From positions 55,127 through 119,126 of the forward strand of contig CAZCQZ010000002.1 in assembly GCA_964500965.1 (NCBI GenBank): a stretch of DNA of 64,000 nt. The letters are read 5' to 3'. The notes below the pieces were generated by a model. The model worked only from the letters and a program-made list of their open reading frames with translations, did no database searches and was not told the DNA's origin. Source of the stretch: JAISGQ01 sp964500965. GTDB taxonomy: Bacteria > Bacillota > Clostridia > Oscillospirales > Acutalibacteraceae. The position numbers and the translations under genes are program-made. This document shows positions 24,477-32,847 of the stretch, one piece after another. Each line of letters opens with the position of its first letter. Within the stretch, counting starts at the first letter, position 1.

Positions 24477-25343
24477 ATGCGAAACAGGGAATCAGAAGAA
24501 AAACGTCGGCACAGTACGCCGTCAGTGCCGTATAGCTGTTATGAATGTCGTATTCCGGAATTTTTCATGAATGTTCCGATGCACTGGCACAGTGAATTTG
24601 AAATCGACCGCGTGCTGGAGGGTAAAGGCGAATTTATCTGCGGTGACGAGCATTTTACCGTATGTGAGGGTGACATTGTTATTCTGCCGCCGAATATGCT
24701 TCACGCCGCCTCGACTTCCGAGGGCTTCAGCCTTGCTTATAACGCCCTGGTATTTAACCCTGCCATGCTCGGCACAAGCCTTAACGACCGCTGTACGGTT
24801 GAATGCATACGCCCGATAATCAACGGCAGTTTGAAAATTACACTTCCGATAGGAACAGGGCTTGAAAATTACGAAATGCTGAAATCCTCCGTAGATACCG
24901 TTTTCAATTGTGCAGAAAACGGCAATTCCCATTCCGAGCTTTTGATGAAAAGTGAGCTTCTCCGGCTGTTCTGGTTGCTTGAAAGCAGCGAAACACTGGT
25001 TTGCCGAGGTGAAAGTCAGTCAGGCTACAGCGAAATGATACGCCCTGCCCTTGAATTTATGATTGAAAATTACAATGAAAGCATCACCGTTGACCGTCTT
25101 GCCGAGCTTTCTCACACCAGTAAAAGCTACTTTATGGCATGTTTTAAAAAAGCCGTCGGCATCGGTGCTATTGAGCATCTTATCAGACTGCGGATAAATG
25201 CCGCCTGCGAAACCTTATCACGCACAGACAGCACAATATCCGAAATAGCACTTAGCTGCGGCTACTCGAATCTTTCAAATTTTAACCGCCAATTCAAAAG
25301 CATTGTCGGCTGCTCACCCACCGAATACAGGAAAAACAGATAA
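24477..25343 (+). CDS. AraC-family transcriptional regulator
   Basis: A 288-residue regulator. The N-terminal cupin-like sensor domain (about 20-110) contains the typical MHWHSEFEIDRVLEG and VCEGDIVILPPNMLH motifs of sugar-responsive AraC proteins. The C-terminal pair of helix-turn-helix motifs spans about 185-285 (ITVDRLAELSHTSKSYFMAC, ISEIALSCGYSNLSNFNRQF, SPTEYR). AGGTG lies 9 nt before the ATG. It is transcribed away from the GH31 gene, and the shared intergenic region carries the direct repeats described above, so it probably controls that gene in response to the glycan or its product. Confidence 0.93.
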   Translation: MRNRESEEKRRHSTPSVPYSCYECRIPEFFMNVPMHWHSEFEIDRVLEGKGEFICGDEHFTVCEGDIVILPPNMLHAASTSEGFSLAYNALVFNPAMLGTSLNDRCTVECIRPIINGSLKITLPIGTGLENYEMLKSSVDTVFNCAENGNSHSELLMKSELLRLFWLLESSETLVCRGESQSGYSEMIRPALEFMIENYNESITVDRLAELSHTSKSYFMACFKKAVGIGAIEHLIRLRINAACETLSRTDSTISEIALSCGYSNLSNFNRQFKSIVGCSPTEYRKNR

Positions 25344-25347
25344 CCGC

Positions 25348-25566
25348 TTATTTCGGCGGTGTAGGGTCATCGGTTCTTCCCAGGAGAAAATCCGTCGATG
25401 TATTGTACAAATCCGCAAGCTGTATCAATATATCCGTCGGAATATCCCTGTACCCCTGTTCGTAGCGGTTGTACTGCGGCTGACTCATACCAAGCACCGC
25501 CGCAAGCTCACGCTGTGTCATGTCAGCGTCCTCACGCATATCTCTCAGTCTTTTAAAATGTGCCAT
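25348..25566 (-). CDS. XRE-family (HTH_3) transcriptional regulator
   Basis: A 72-residue Cro/cI-type DNA-binding protein: a five-helix HTH with MTQRELAAVLGMSQPQYNRYEQG as the core and ending in the usual DFLLGRTDDP tail, with almost no extra domain. The frame opens further upstream at 25596, but ATG 25566 has GGGGGA 7 nt upstream and gives the standard N-terminus. Convergent with araC (4-nt gap). Two matching operator sites lie upstream of it. Probably an autoregulated repressor; effector unknown. Confidence 0.9.
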   Translation of the reverse strand: MAHFKRLRDMREDADMTQRELAAVLGMSQPQYNRYEQGYRDIPTDILIQLADLYNTSTDFLLGRTDDPTPPK

Positions 25567-25579
25567 ATTACAATCCCCC

Positions 25580-25654
25580 GATAACCATTTGGACATCTTG
25601 ACAATACCTCAGAAAGATGGTAATATGTTGTTATGATAACCATTTGGTTATCAT
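25580..25654. promoter_or_regulatory. XRE operator sites and a plus-strand promoter
   Basis: A perfect palindrome with 10-bp arms, ATGATAACCA-TT-TGGTTATCAT, occupies 25633-25654; a second site sharing GATAACCATTTGG is at 25580-25592 just ahead of the xre start. Between them is a textbook plus-strand promoter TTGACA (25598-25603), 17 bp, TAATAT (25621-25626), whose start point would fall at the first bases of the palindrome. It reads away from xre into a region without a gene. Confidence 0.7.
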
Positions 25655-25874
25655 TCTATGACATTTGTATTCTGTTTTGACGGTTTTTAATATTATAATT
25701 TAGCGTTTTGTGGATAACTTTAAATATACGGAACTTTATTTTGAGAACCAAAAAGGAGAGCGTAGCGTGCTTTTTGTACGCCCTGCTCTCCTTTTTGGTT
25801 TAATTATTTAATGAAAATACTCAGTTGCAAAGTCATGAATCAAATCATTCTCGTTTTCACTTTAAAGCTTTTTA
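25655..25874. other. Gene-free stretch, possible small RNA body
   Basis: No open frame of note. It lies downstream of the plus-strand promoter at 25598-25626 and contains the strong hairpin at 25746-25800. Predicted transcript from about 25633 to about 25805 would be roughly 170 nt and noncoding (inference). Confidence 0.35.
25746..25800. terminator. Strong bidirectional terminator hairpin
   Basis: Perfect 16-bp arms AACCAAAAAGGAGAGC (25746-25761) and GCTCTCCTTTTTGGTT (25785-25800), with an inner GCGT/ACGC pairing. Plus side followed by TTAATTATTTA. It can end both the PHP gene (minus) and any transcript from the plus promoter upstream. Confidence 0.75.
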
Positions 25875-26693
25875 TCAAATAGCAGTATAAAGCGGAAATT
25901 CTCCTGCCACTTTTCTGTTTTCAAAATACACATAGGATTTGATTTTTGTCTCCGCAAGCATTTTTCTTACGGTTTCAAAATCCGATGTCAGGTATTTTGC
26001 CTCGTGAGCATCACTGCCCAGCGTTATCAGTCTGCCGCCTATTTCGGAATATCTTTTGATTATTTCGATTTCAGGCGACGGTGTTCCTCCGTTTTTTATT
26101 GCGGTTGTATTGATTTCAAGGGCTTTGCCCTTTTCTATCAGCAGTGACAGAATTTCATCGTATCTTTTTTTGTATTTTTCATATGGCATTTCTATTCCGT
26201 CACGCCCGACTATATATCTGAGCGGATATGTCAAATGCGCCAGTGAATCAAACGCGCCCATTTCTACAGTTTCGAGTATTTCATCAAGATACAGACTGTA
26301 CGCCGCATCGGGGTCGGATTCGGTAAAATCCGAAAAGTAAAAATCCTCGCGATTGCGCAGGTTGTGAATTGAGCCGAGGATAAAATCCCATTTGTACATT
26401 CCGAGGTATTCTTCAGTCAGTGACGGATAGTGCACTGCCTGACCTATTTCAAGTCCGCACAGGATTTTAAGATTCGGATATTTGTGACGGACTTTCTCTA
26501 TTTCATCTGCCCTTGCCAGGTGATTCTTTCTTTCTTTTTCAAATGCATCGGGAACTGTATCAAGATGGTCGGTTATGGCAATAACGCTCAGCCCCAGCTC
26601 ATCTGCCCTGTCAAGCTGCTGTGTCAGGGTGCTTATACCGTCGAATGAATATGTTGTATGAACATGGCAATCCGCCAATGGAAATTTATGCAT
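25875..26693 (-). CDS. PHP-domain phosphoesterase, histidinol-phosphatase (HisJ/K) type
   Basis: A 272-residue metal-dependent phosphoesterase of the PHP superfamily; relatives dephosphorylate histidinol phosphate. Metal-binding motifs in order: DCHVHTTYSFDG near the N-terminus, ITDHLDT, LEIGQAVHYP, LGSIHNLR and LGSDAHEAKYL. The frame extends upstream to 26777 but that part is not PHP-like; ATG 26693 places DCHVHT at residues 8-13 as in homologues. A minus promoter TTGCAA (26777-26772), 18 bp, TATACT (26753-26748) lies about 50 nt upstream. No histidine genes are adjacent, so the physiological substrate is uncertain. Confidence 0.88.
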   Translation of the reverse strand: MHKFPLADCHVHTTYSFDGISTLTQQLDRADELGLSVIAITDHLDTVPDAFEKERKNHLARADEIEKVRHKYPNLKILCGLEIGQAVHYPSLTEEYLGMYKWDFILGSIHNLRNREDFYFSDFTESDPDAAYSLYLDEILETVEMGAFDSLAHLTYPLRYIVGRDGIEMPYEKYKKRYDEILSLLIEKGKALEINTTAIKNGGTPSPEIEIIKRYSEIGGRLITLGSDAHEAKYLTSDFETVRKMLAETKIKSYVYFENRKVAGEFPLYTAI

Positions 26694-26747
26694 AAACCGT
26701 CGCCTCTCGCTGTTTTTATTACGCTCAAAAAACAAGTAACTTATTAA

Positions 26748-26814
26748 AGTATAACATACGCTATTGTAATATTGCAATAATATGCTTGATAAATTTGGAG
26801 CAAAGTGCTACAAT
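26748..26814. promoter_or_regulatory. Divergent promoters for the PHP and ACT/UPF0210 genes
   Basis: Minus: TTGCAA (26777-26772), 18 bp, TATACT (26753-26748). Plus: TTGATA (26786-26791), 17 bp, TACAAT (26809-26814). Confidence 0.6.
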
Positions 26815-26842
26815 CAACCCATAACAAAAGGGAGGGGTTTCC

Positions 26843-27112
26843 ATGAGAGCCGTTATCACCGTTATCGGCAAGGATATGGTCGGTATTCTTGCGGGAGTAT
26901 CAACTATTTGCGCCGAGAATAACGCGAATGTTACCGAAGTAACCCAGTCGATTATGCAGGAGCTTTTTGCTATGATTATGCTGGTGGATATTTCAAGCCT
27001 GTCCGTTGACCTTTCCGAGCTTCGCGGCAAGCTGACCGCCTACGGCGAAGAAAAGGGTCTGTCCGTACACGTTATGCATGAGGATATTTTCAATTCCATG
27101 CACCGCATTTGA
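26843..27112 (+). CDS. ACT-domain protein, UPF0237 family
   Basis: An 89-residue stand-alone ACT domain, a ligand-binding regulatory fold that usually senses amino acids. The start MRAVITVIGKDMVGILAGVS and TEVTQSIMQELFAMIMLVDI are characteristic of UPF0237. GGGAGGGG lies close upstream. It is 12 nt ahead of the UPF0210 gene, and this two-gene pair is conserved in many Firmicutes and archaea (general knowledge), suggesting the small protein regulates its partner. Biochemical role not established to my knowledge. Confidence 0.92.
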   Translation: MRAVITVIGKDMVGILAGVSTICAENNANVTEVTQSIMQELFAMIMLVDISSLSVDLSELRGKLTAYGEEKGLSVHVMHEDIFNSMHRI

Positions 27113-27124
27113 CGGAGGGACTGT

Positions 27125-28480
27125 ATGCTCAACACCAAAGACATTCTCGAAACGATAAAAATGATTCAGGACGACCACCTGGATATTCGTACTATTACAA
27201 TGGGTATCAGTCTGCTGGATTGTGCCCGTTCAGATACCGCCGCTGCCTGTGATGCAGTTTACGATAAAATCACAAAAAAAGCCGAGCACCTTGTTAAGGT
27301 CGGCGAGGAAATCGAGCAGGAATACGGTATTCCTATCATAAATAAGCGAATTTCCGTAACCCCGGTTTCTCTTGTCGCCGCTGCCTGCGGCGGTGATTCC
27401 GTTCCCTTTGCCAAAGCTCTTGACAAAGCGGCGAAAACCGTAGGTGTCAATTTTATCGGCGGCTACTCCGCCCTTGTTCAAAAGGGCTTCGGTCCTTATG
27501 ACGAGCAGTTTATAGACAGCATTCCGGAGGCTCTTGCATCTACCGATTTGGTCTGCTCCTCCGTGAATATCGGTTCTACCAAGGCAGGCATAAATATGGA
27601 CGCTGTTGCCAAAATGGGCAAAATCGTCCGCAAATGTGCCGAGCTTACCGCAGATAACTGCTCATTCGGCGCAGCAAAGCTGGTTGTTTTCTGCAATGCG
27701 CCTGAGGATAATCCCTTTATGGCAGGCGCATTTCACGGCGTAGGTGAGCCTGACTGCGTTATTAACGTCGGCGTTTCAGGTCCCGGCGTTGTCCGTGCGG
27801 CTCTTGCACGTCACCCAAACCGCGATATTACCGGCGTTGCCGATATTGTCAAACGCACCGCATTTAAGATTACCCGTATGGGTCAGCTTGTTGCTCAGGA
27901 AGCTTCAAGGCGTTTGGGTGTTCCTTTCGGAATAGTTGACCTCTCTCTTGCCCCCACTCCCGCTGTCGGTGATTCCGTCGCCCACATTCTTGAGGAAATG
28001 GGTCTTGAAAGGTGCGGCGCACATGGCACTACCGCCTGTCTTGCACTTCTTAACGATGCTGTCAAAAAGGGCGGCGTTATGGCAAGCTCCCATGTGGGCG
28101 GTCTGTCCGGTGCATTTATCCCCGTTTCAGAAGACGCCGGTATGATTGATGCCGCCCGTTGCGGTGCTCTTACCCTCAACAAGCTTGAGGCAATGACCGC
28201 CGTGTGCTCTGTCGGACTTGACATGATAGTTATTCCCGGAGATACCGATGCCGATATTATTTCCGCAATTATAGCGGACGAAGCGGCAATAGGCATGATA
28301 AATTCCAAAACCACCGCTGTCAGAGTTATTCCGGCAATCGGCGCAAAGCCCGGTGAGGAGCTTAATTTCGGCGGACTGTTCGGCTCAGGTCCCGTTATGC
28401 CCGTCAACACCTACTCGCCTTCTAAATTCATCTCTCGCGGCGGCAGAATCCCGGCTCCTATCCAGAGCCTTAAAAACTGA
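27125..28480 (+). CDS. UPF0210 / PFL-family protein (DUF711)
   Basis: A 451-residue cytoplasmic protein of the UPF0210 family, related in fold to glycyl-radical-type barrels by structure reports, but without an established reaction. Recognisable blocks are MLNTKDILETIKMIQDDHLD, RTITMGISLLDC, GVNFIGGYSALVQKG, VNVGVSGPGVV, APTPAVGDSVAHILEEMGLE and HGTTACLALLNDAVKKGG. It has the usual length and no membrane segments. GGAGG is 6 nt before the ATG and the ACT-domain gene is immediately upstream. A dispersed-family terminator follows 18 nt after the stop. Confidence 0.92.
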   Translation: MLNTKDILETIKMIQDDHLDIRTITMGISLLDCARSDTAAACDAVYDKITKKAEHLVKVGEEIEQEYGIPIINKRISVTPVSLVAAACGGDSVPFAKALDKAAKTVGVNFIGGYSALVQKGFGPYDEQFIDSIPEALASTDLVCSSVNIGSTKAGINMDAVAKMGKIVRKCAELTADNCSFGAAKLVVFCNAPEDNPFMAGAFHGVGEPDCVINVGVSGPGVVRAALARHPNRDITGVADIVKRTAFKITRMGQLVAQEASRRLGVPFGIVDLSLAPTPAVGDSVAHILEEMGLERCGAHGTTACLALLNDAVKKGGVMASSHVGGLSGAFIPVSEDAGMIDAARCGALTLNKLEAMTAVCSVGLDMIVIPGDTDADIISAIIADEAAIGMINSKTTAVRVIPAIGAKPGEELNFGGLFGSGPVMPVNTYSPSKFISRGGRIPAPIQSLKN

Positions 28481-28498
28481 AACCTCGGACAATATAGT

Positions 28499-28528
28499 GG
28501 CTGTAAAAAACTTGCGTTTTTTACAGCC
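28499..28528. terminator. Dispersed-family terminator hairpin, copy 2
   Basis: Perfect 13-bp stem GGCTGTAAAAAAC / GTTTTTTACAGCC, loop TTGC, between the UPF0210 gene and the V-ATPase promoter. Confidence 0.85.
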
Positions 28529-28560
28529 GCTTTGACCGTTTGTTTTCATATGCCATCAGC

Positions 28561-28589
28561 TTGCAATTTAAGCTTTTTTAGCATATAAT
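28561..28589 (+). promoter_or_regulatory. Promoter of the V-ATPase operon
   Basis: TTGCAA (28561-28566), 17-bp spacer, consensus TATAAT (28584-28589), about 30 nt upstream of the first gene. Confidence 0.75.
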
Positions 28590-28625
28590 ATCCGCAGGTT
28601 AACTGATTTCCAAAGGAGGGACACC

Positions 28626-28976
28626 ATGAACGAGCGCAATGAGCTTAAAAACACGATAAACGCCATAATCGCAACCGATAAAAAGGCTCGTAACGCCACC
28701 GAAAAGGTACGTGAAAACGCCAAAAATTCCGATGCTCACATTAAACAGCGTGTTGATGCCGTTCGTGACGAATACATGTCCAGAGCTTTGAGACGTATAG
28801 AGGTCATCAAAGCCGCCGAAGAAGAATACGCCGCCGACGAATGGGCAAAGAAAAGCCAAAAATTCAAAGACGCTTCCGATAAGCTTGACAGGCTTTATGC
28901 CGAAATGGGCGATAAATGGGTCGATGACATTGTTAATAACGTTATTGGTGCGAACCAACAGCGCAAGTCTCTTTAA
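28626..28976 (+). CDS. V-type ATPase peripheral-stalk subunit (G/H type)
   Basis: A 116-residue, highly charged, almost wholly helical protein (Lys/Glu/Ala/Arg-rich throughout), predicted to form a long coiled coil. As the first gene of a V-ATPase operon and upstream of the C subunit, it fits the G/H subunit that pairs with subunit E to build the peripheral stalk. Sequence identity in this family is low, so the call leans on composition, length and position. GGAGG precedes the ATG by 7 nt. Confidence 0.8.
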   Translation: MNERNELKNTINAIIATDKKARNATEKVRENAKNSDAHIKQRVDAVRDEYMSRALRRIEVIKAAEEEYAADEWAKKSQKFKDASDKLDRLYAEMGDKWVDDIVNNVIGANQQRKSL

Positions 28977-28988
28977 GGAGGTGCAGCC

Positions 28989-30038
28989 GTGCCGATAACT
29001 TCAAAAGCTTCAAACGCTTTGTATGCCAAGTGCCGCGCCATGTTCGGAAAACGGCTGACACAGCACGACATTGACACTCTTTTAAATTCACGCTCACTTT
29101 CCGAAATCGCAATATATCTGAAAGCTAATACGCGATATGCTTCTGCTCTTGCCAATGTTGACGAACGAATCACTCACCGCGGTCAGCTCGAAACGGAGCT
29201 TAACAAGATGCTCTTTGAACAATTTGAAGCGCTCTGCCGTTATGAGCTTTCAGTCGGTGAGCCGCTCGCGGATTTCGTCCTAAACCGAATGGAGCTTCGC
29301 CAATACCTTACCTTTCTTCAACAGCTCGCTTCGGGACACCCTCAGGACTATCTTTTCACTCTCCCCTACTTCTTCAAAAAGCACGCCGGCGCGAATCTCA
29401 TGGAGCTTTCCGAAGTCCGAAGCTTTTCGGAATTTCTGGAGCACATCAAAAAAAGTATTTTCTACGACAGGTTAAAATCTCTCGATTGCAATTTTGAATA
29501 TGCCGTTGTCGAAAATCTCATGTACTCCGCTCTTTATGACACCGCCATTGATGCCTGTCGCAAGTATTATTCAGGCTCGGCGCAGTCTGAGCTTCTCGAC
29601 CTGCTGGGCACTGAAATTGAGCTTCATAATGTCATGGCAGCATATCGGTTAAAAAGATTCTACAACGCTTCACCGCAAACCGTTGCCGGCATGATTTATC
29701 CATATCAGTGCCGCATAAGCCGCCGCGTTATGAACGATATTATTAACGCCGAAACTGCCGACGAGGTTTTGAATATTCTTCTCACGCGAACTGCTTACCG
29801 CAGAGAAGTCAATATCGAACAGATAAGCAAACATCATATTGACAATGTATTCAGAGAATTGCGTTACAAGCGCGCTCACCATTACATTCATTTTTCCACT
29901 AATCCCTCCGTTGTTCTTCTGTCCTATATGACACTTACGGAAACGGAGCTTAACGAAATCATTACGATTATTGAGGGCGTTCGCTACGGTCTTACCCCCG
30001 AACGGATTTCCGAGCTTATCGTAATGGATAACTACTGA
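28989..30038 (+). CDS. ntpC: V-type ATPase subunit C (d-type central-stalk socket)
   Basis: A 349-residue soluble protein linking the central stalk to the membrane K ring. V_ATP_synt_AC39-family features include ALYAKCRAMFGKRLT near the N-terminus, SLSEIAIYLKANTRYA, and the C-terminal LRYKRAHHYIHFSTNPSVVLLSYMTLTETELNEIITIIEGVRYGL, which is typical for the family. It starts with GTG, supported by AAGGAGG 7 nt upstream, 12 nt after the previous stop. Length matches homologues. Confidence 0.92.
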   Translation: MPITSKASNALYAKCRAMFGKRLTQHDIDTLLNSRSLSEIAIYLKANTRYASALANVDERITHRGQLETELNKMLFEQFEALCRYELSVGEPLADFVLNRMELRQYLTFLQQLASGHPQDYLFTLPYFFKKHAGANLMELSEVRSFSEFLEHIKKSIFYDRLKSLDCNFEYAVVENLMYSALYDTAIDACRKYYSGSAQSELLDLLGTEIELHNVMAAYRLKRFYNASPQTVAGMIYPYQCRISRRVMNDIINAETADEVLNILLTRTAYRREVNIEQISKHHIDNVFRELRYKRAHHYIHFSTNPSVVLLSYMTLTETELNEIITIIEGVRYGLTPERISELIVMDNY

Positions 30039-30078
30039 TATTTTTTCACTTTTATTTCTCCTGCGAGGAGGTATTTAA

Positions 30079-32052
30079 TTGGCTATTTCAAAAATGAAGC
30101 TTGTCACCGTCAGCGGCGACATCGGCAAGCTTGACAAGACCATTGAGGTCTGCTGTAAAAACGGAAATTTTCACATTGAGCAGGCAACGGATTTCTTCGA
30201 CAGCAAGCAGGGCTATTCCGCTATAAATGAGGAAAATCCCTACAGCTACTATCTGACAAAGCTTGAAAACGCCCTGGGCAATGCAAAGCTTGAGGTTGCT
30301 CCTGTCGATGTGTCCGATTCAACCGTTGAATCCGCTGAGCTGGCGCGGTTTGTCGATTCCTTTGAGGTAAAGGTCGGCAGTCTCTCGTCCGACGTTGATA
30401 AAATCAAAGCCGAAGTCGATGACACTCGGCGCACTCTTGAACAGATGCAGCATTTCAAGGGACTTGAAATCGACCTTCACGAGCTGTTTGCCTGTGAATT
30501 CGTCAGTATGAGATTCGGCAGACTTCCCGTTGAAAGCTATGAAAAGCTTGCCTACTACAACGACAATCCCTATGTCATGTGCTTTCCGTGTACAAGGGAT
30601 TCAAAATATGTCTGGGGGCTTTACTGCGCACCCTTGGAAGCTATCGGTGAGGTTGACAGAATATTCCAGGGGCTTTACTGGGAGCGGCTTTGGCTTCCTG
30701 CCGAAACAGGCACGATAGAGGATGCCTGTGAAATGCTCGAAGCAAAGCTTTCGGATGCCGAAAAAAGCCTTGAAAGTGCCGAAGCCGAGCTTACCGGCTA
30801 CTGGCTGAGTGAAAAGGACAGATGTGCCCTTGTTTATTCACTGCTTTCACAGCGCAAACAGACCTTTGAGCTTAGGCACTGTGCCGCACGTTATAAGGAT
30901 TCAAATACCTTTTTCCTTGCCGGCTGGCTACCCTCCGGAGGTTGCCGTGATATTTGCTCTCAGCTTGACAGCATCGGCGGCATTACCTACAAGCTTGAAC
31001 GTCCCGATGAGTGCGAAAAAGAGCCTCCTACAGAGCTGAAAAATCCGTTGCCTGTAAAGGCGTTTGAGTTTTTCGTTTCAATGTACGGGCTTCCTGCCTA
31101 TAAGGAAATCGACCCAACACCCTTTGTTGCCATAACCTATTTTCTGCTGTTTGGCATAATGTTCGGTGATGTCGGTCAGGGCTTTGTGCTTACTCTTGTC
31201 GCCTATTTCTATATGTGGAAGATGAAGAAAATGCCACTGGGCAGAGCAATTGCAGTCTGCGGCTTTTCCTCCATGTTCTTCGGTCTGCTGTTCGGCTCTG
31301 TATTCGGCTTTGAGGAATGGCTTAATCCGATGTTCGCATGGCTTCACGAAAAGACCGGCGTTCCCCTCACAAACGGCAAACTGATTGATGTCAACCACTC
31401 ATCGACGATTTTGGGTCTTATCTACACCGCCGTCGGTATTGGCGTAGTGCTTGTTATCGTTGCTATAATGATAAGTATTTATTCTAAAATCAAGCAAAAG
31501 CAATGGGGTGCGGCGTTATTTGACTCTAACGGTCTTGCGGGACTGGTTTTCTACACCTCTCTTATCGTCGGCTTCGGCGGACAGCTTCTTTTAGGCTGGA
31601 ATATTCTTTCTGTCCCCTATATTATCGGACTTATCGTCATTCCTCTGTTGCTTATATTCTGCCGTGAGCCGCTCTGTGAACTGCTTGCAGGTGAGGAACA
31701 CTGGATGCCCGAAAGCATCGGTGACTTTGTAATGCAGAATTTCTTTGAGCTTATTGAGGTGCTTCTCTCCTACGTTTCAAATACCGTTTCATTTATGCGT
31801 GTGGGTGCTTTCGTTCTCGTTCACGCAGGTATGATGCAGGTGGTATTTACGCTTGCCGGTGAGCCGGGAAGTGTGACTTATATAATTGTTGTCGTTATCG
31901 GCAACATAATCATCATGGCTCTTGAAGCTCTGCTTGTCGGTATACAGGCATTGCGTCTTGAATTTTACGAAATGTTCAGCCGCTTCTTCTCCGGCACGGG
32001 AAAAGCTTACGAGCCTGTAAGAATTTCCGCAAATGCCGCAAAAAACAAATGA
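30079..32052 (+). CDS. ntpI: V-type ATPase subunit I (a-type membrane stator)
   Basis: A 657-residue subunit. The N-terminal half (about 1-330) is soluble with coiled-coil stretches and forms the collar arm; the C-terminal half (about 345-640) has seven to eight TM helices that contact the K ring and provide the ion half-channels. Typical blocks: PTPFVAITYFLLFGIMFGDVGQG, YVSNTVSFMRVGAFVLVHAG with the essential channel Arg in SFMR, and EALLVGIQALRLEFYEMFSRFF. It starts with TTG; GAGGAGG lies 8 nt upstream and no ATG fits better. Followed 16 nt later by the K subunit. Confidence 0.95.
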   Translation: MAISKMKLVTVSGDIGKLDKTIEVCCKNGNFHIEQATDFFDSKQGYSAINEENPYSYYLTKLENALGNAKLEVAPVDVSDSTVESAELARFVDSFEVKVGSLSSDVDKIKAEVDDTRRTLEQMQHFKGLEIDLHELFACEFVSMRFGRLPVESYEKLAYYNDNPYVMCFPCTRDSKYVWGLYCAPLEAIGEVDRIFQGLYWERLWLPAETGTIEDACEMLEAKLSDAEKSLESAEAELTGYWLSEKDRCALVYSLLSQRKQTFELRHCAARYKDSNTFFLAGWLPSGGCRDICSQLDSIGGITYKLERPDECEKEPPTELKNPLPVKAFEFFVSMYGLPAYKEIDPTPFVAITYFLLFGIMFGDVGQGFVLTLVAYFYMWKMKKMPLGRAIAVCGFSSMFFGLLFGSVFGFEEWLNPMFAWLHEKTGVPLTNGKLIDVNHSSTILGLIYTAVGIGVVLVIVAIMISIYSKIKQKQWGAALFDSNGLAGLVFYTSLIVGFGGQLLLGWNILSVPYIIGLIVIPLLLIFCREPLCELLAGEEHWMPESIGDFVMQNFFELIEVLLSYVSNTVSFMRVGAFVLVHAGMMQVVFTLAGEPGSVTYIIVVVIGNIIIMALEALLVGIQALRLEFYEMFSRFFSGTGKAYEPVRISANAAKNK

Positions 32053-32068
32053 TTTGGAGGAAAACAAA

Positions 32069-32518
32069 ATGAAATACGTTATTTATCTTCTGCCCCTTGC
32101 CGTTATCTTCGTCGGCGTTTACGCCGCTCTCAAATCCTTTACAAAGCACGGCAACGGCAGTAAAGCTCTTAAAGTCAATCTTTCGTTTGTAGGTGCTTTT
32201 GCCCTTATTCTCATCGCAGGCGGTCTGTCTGTTTCCGCCGTAAGCGCATCCGATGTTGTTTCCTCTACCGATGCGGTTGCCGCTGCCGCAACTGCCGTTG
32301 ACCCCACTAAGGGTCTTGGTATGATTGCCGCGGCTCTCGTTACCGGTCTTTCCGGCATAGGCGGCGGTATCGCCGTTGCCGCTGCCGCTCCTGCCGCTAT
32401 CGGCGCGACAAGCGAAGACCCCAAAGCATTCGGTAAGGCTCTTATATTTGTTGCATTGGGTGAATCTATCGCCCTTTACGGTCTGCTTGTTTCAATCATG
32501 ATTCTTGCAAAGTATTAA
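32069..32518 (+). CDS. ntpK: V-type ATPase proteolipid subunit K
   Basis: A 149-residue membrane subunit of the rotor ring. Four hydrophobic segments: about 3-21, 37-60, 82-112 and 121-147. The C-terminal pair is the proteolipid hairpin (GLSGIGGGIAVAAAAPAAIGATSEDPKAFG loop region, then FVALGESIALYGLLVSIMIL with the ion-carrying Glu132). The N-terminal pair shows no second carboxylate and does not resemble a duplicated hairpin. The frame starts further upstream at 32033 inside ntpI, but ATG 32069 has GGAGG 7-8 nt upstream. No clear Gln ligand typical of Na+-specific rings was seen, so coupling ion is open. Confidence 0.93.
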   Translation: MKYVIYLLPLAVIFVGVYAALKSFTKHGNGSKALKVNLSFVGAFALILIAGGLSVSAVSASDVVSSTDAVAAAATAVDPTKGLGMIAAALVTGLSGIGGGIAVAAAAPAAIGATSEDPKAFGKALIFVALGESIALYGLLVSIMILAKY

Positions 32519-32519
32519 G

Positions 32520-32828
32520 ATGAAATTCTATTTAATAAGCGATAATCGCGACACCGCCGTCGGCTTGCGGCTTGCAGGCATTGAGGGCGTTATTGTCCAT
32601 GAAGAAAGCGAAGTCCGCGCGGAACTTCTCAAAGCCATGAACGACGAAAGCGTGGGCGTTATACTTATGACAGAAAAGCTCATAGGGCTTTGTCCGGAGC
32701 TTGTTTACGACCTGAAGCTCAACCGCACCCGTCCTCTTATCGTGGAAATTCCCGACAGACACGGAAACGGTCGTGCAAAGGATTCAATAGAGCGGTATGT
32801 CCGCGACGCCATAGGCGTTAAAATCTAG
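32520..32828 (+). CDS. ntpF: V-type ATPase subunit F
   Basis: A 102-residue central-stalk subunit that binds D. The Rossmann-like fold pattern is visible: KFYLISDNRDTAVGLRLAGIEGV, then ESVGVILMTEKLI and PLIVEIPDRHG, with a C-terminal helix SIERYVRDAIG. ATG begins 2 nt after the K stop (TAAG-ATG) with only a weak Shine-Dalgarno, indicating translation coupled to ntpK. The frame extends 15 nt upstream but that would overlap ntpK. Confidence 0.92.
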   Translation: MKFYLISDNRDTAVGLRLAGIEGVIVHEESEVRAELLKAMNDESVGVILMTEKLIGLCPELVYDLKLNRTRPLIVEIPDRHGNGRAKDSIERYVRDAIGVKI

Positions 32829-32847
32829 TCCGAAGGCTGGTGCATCT

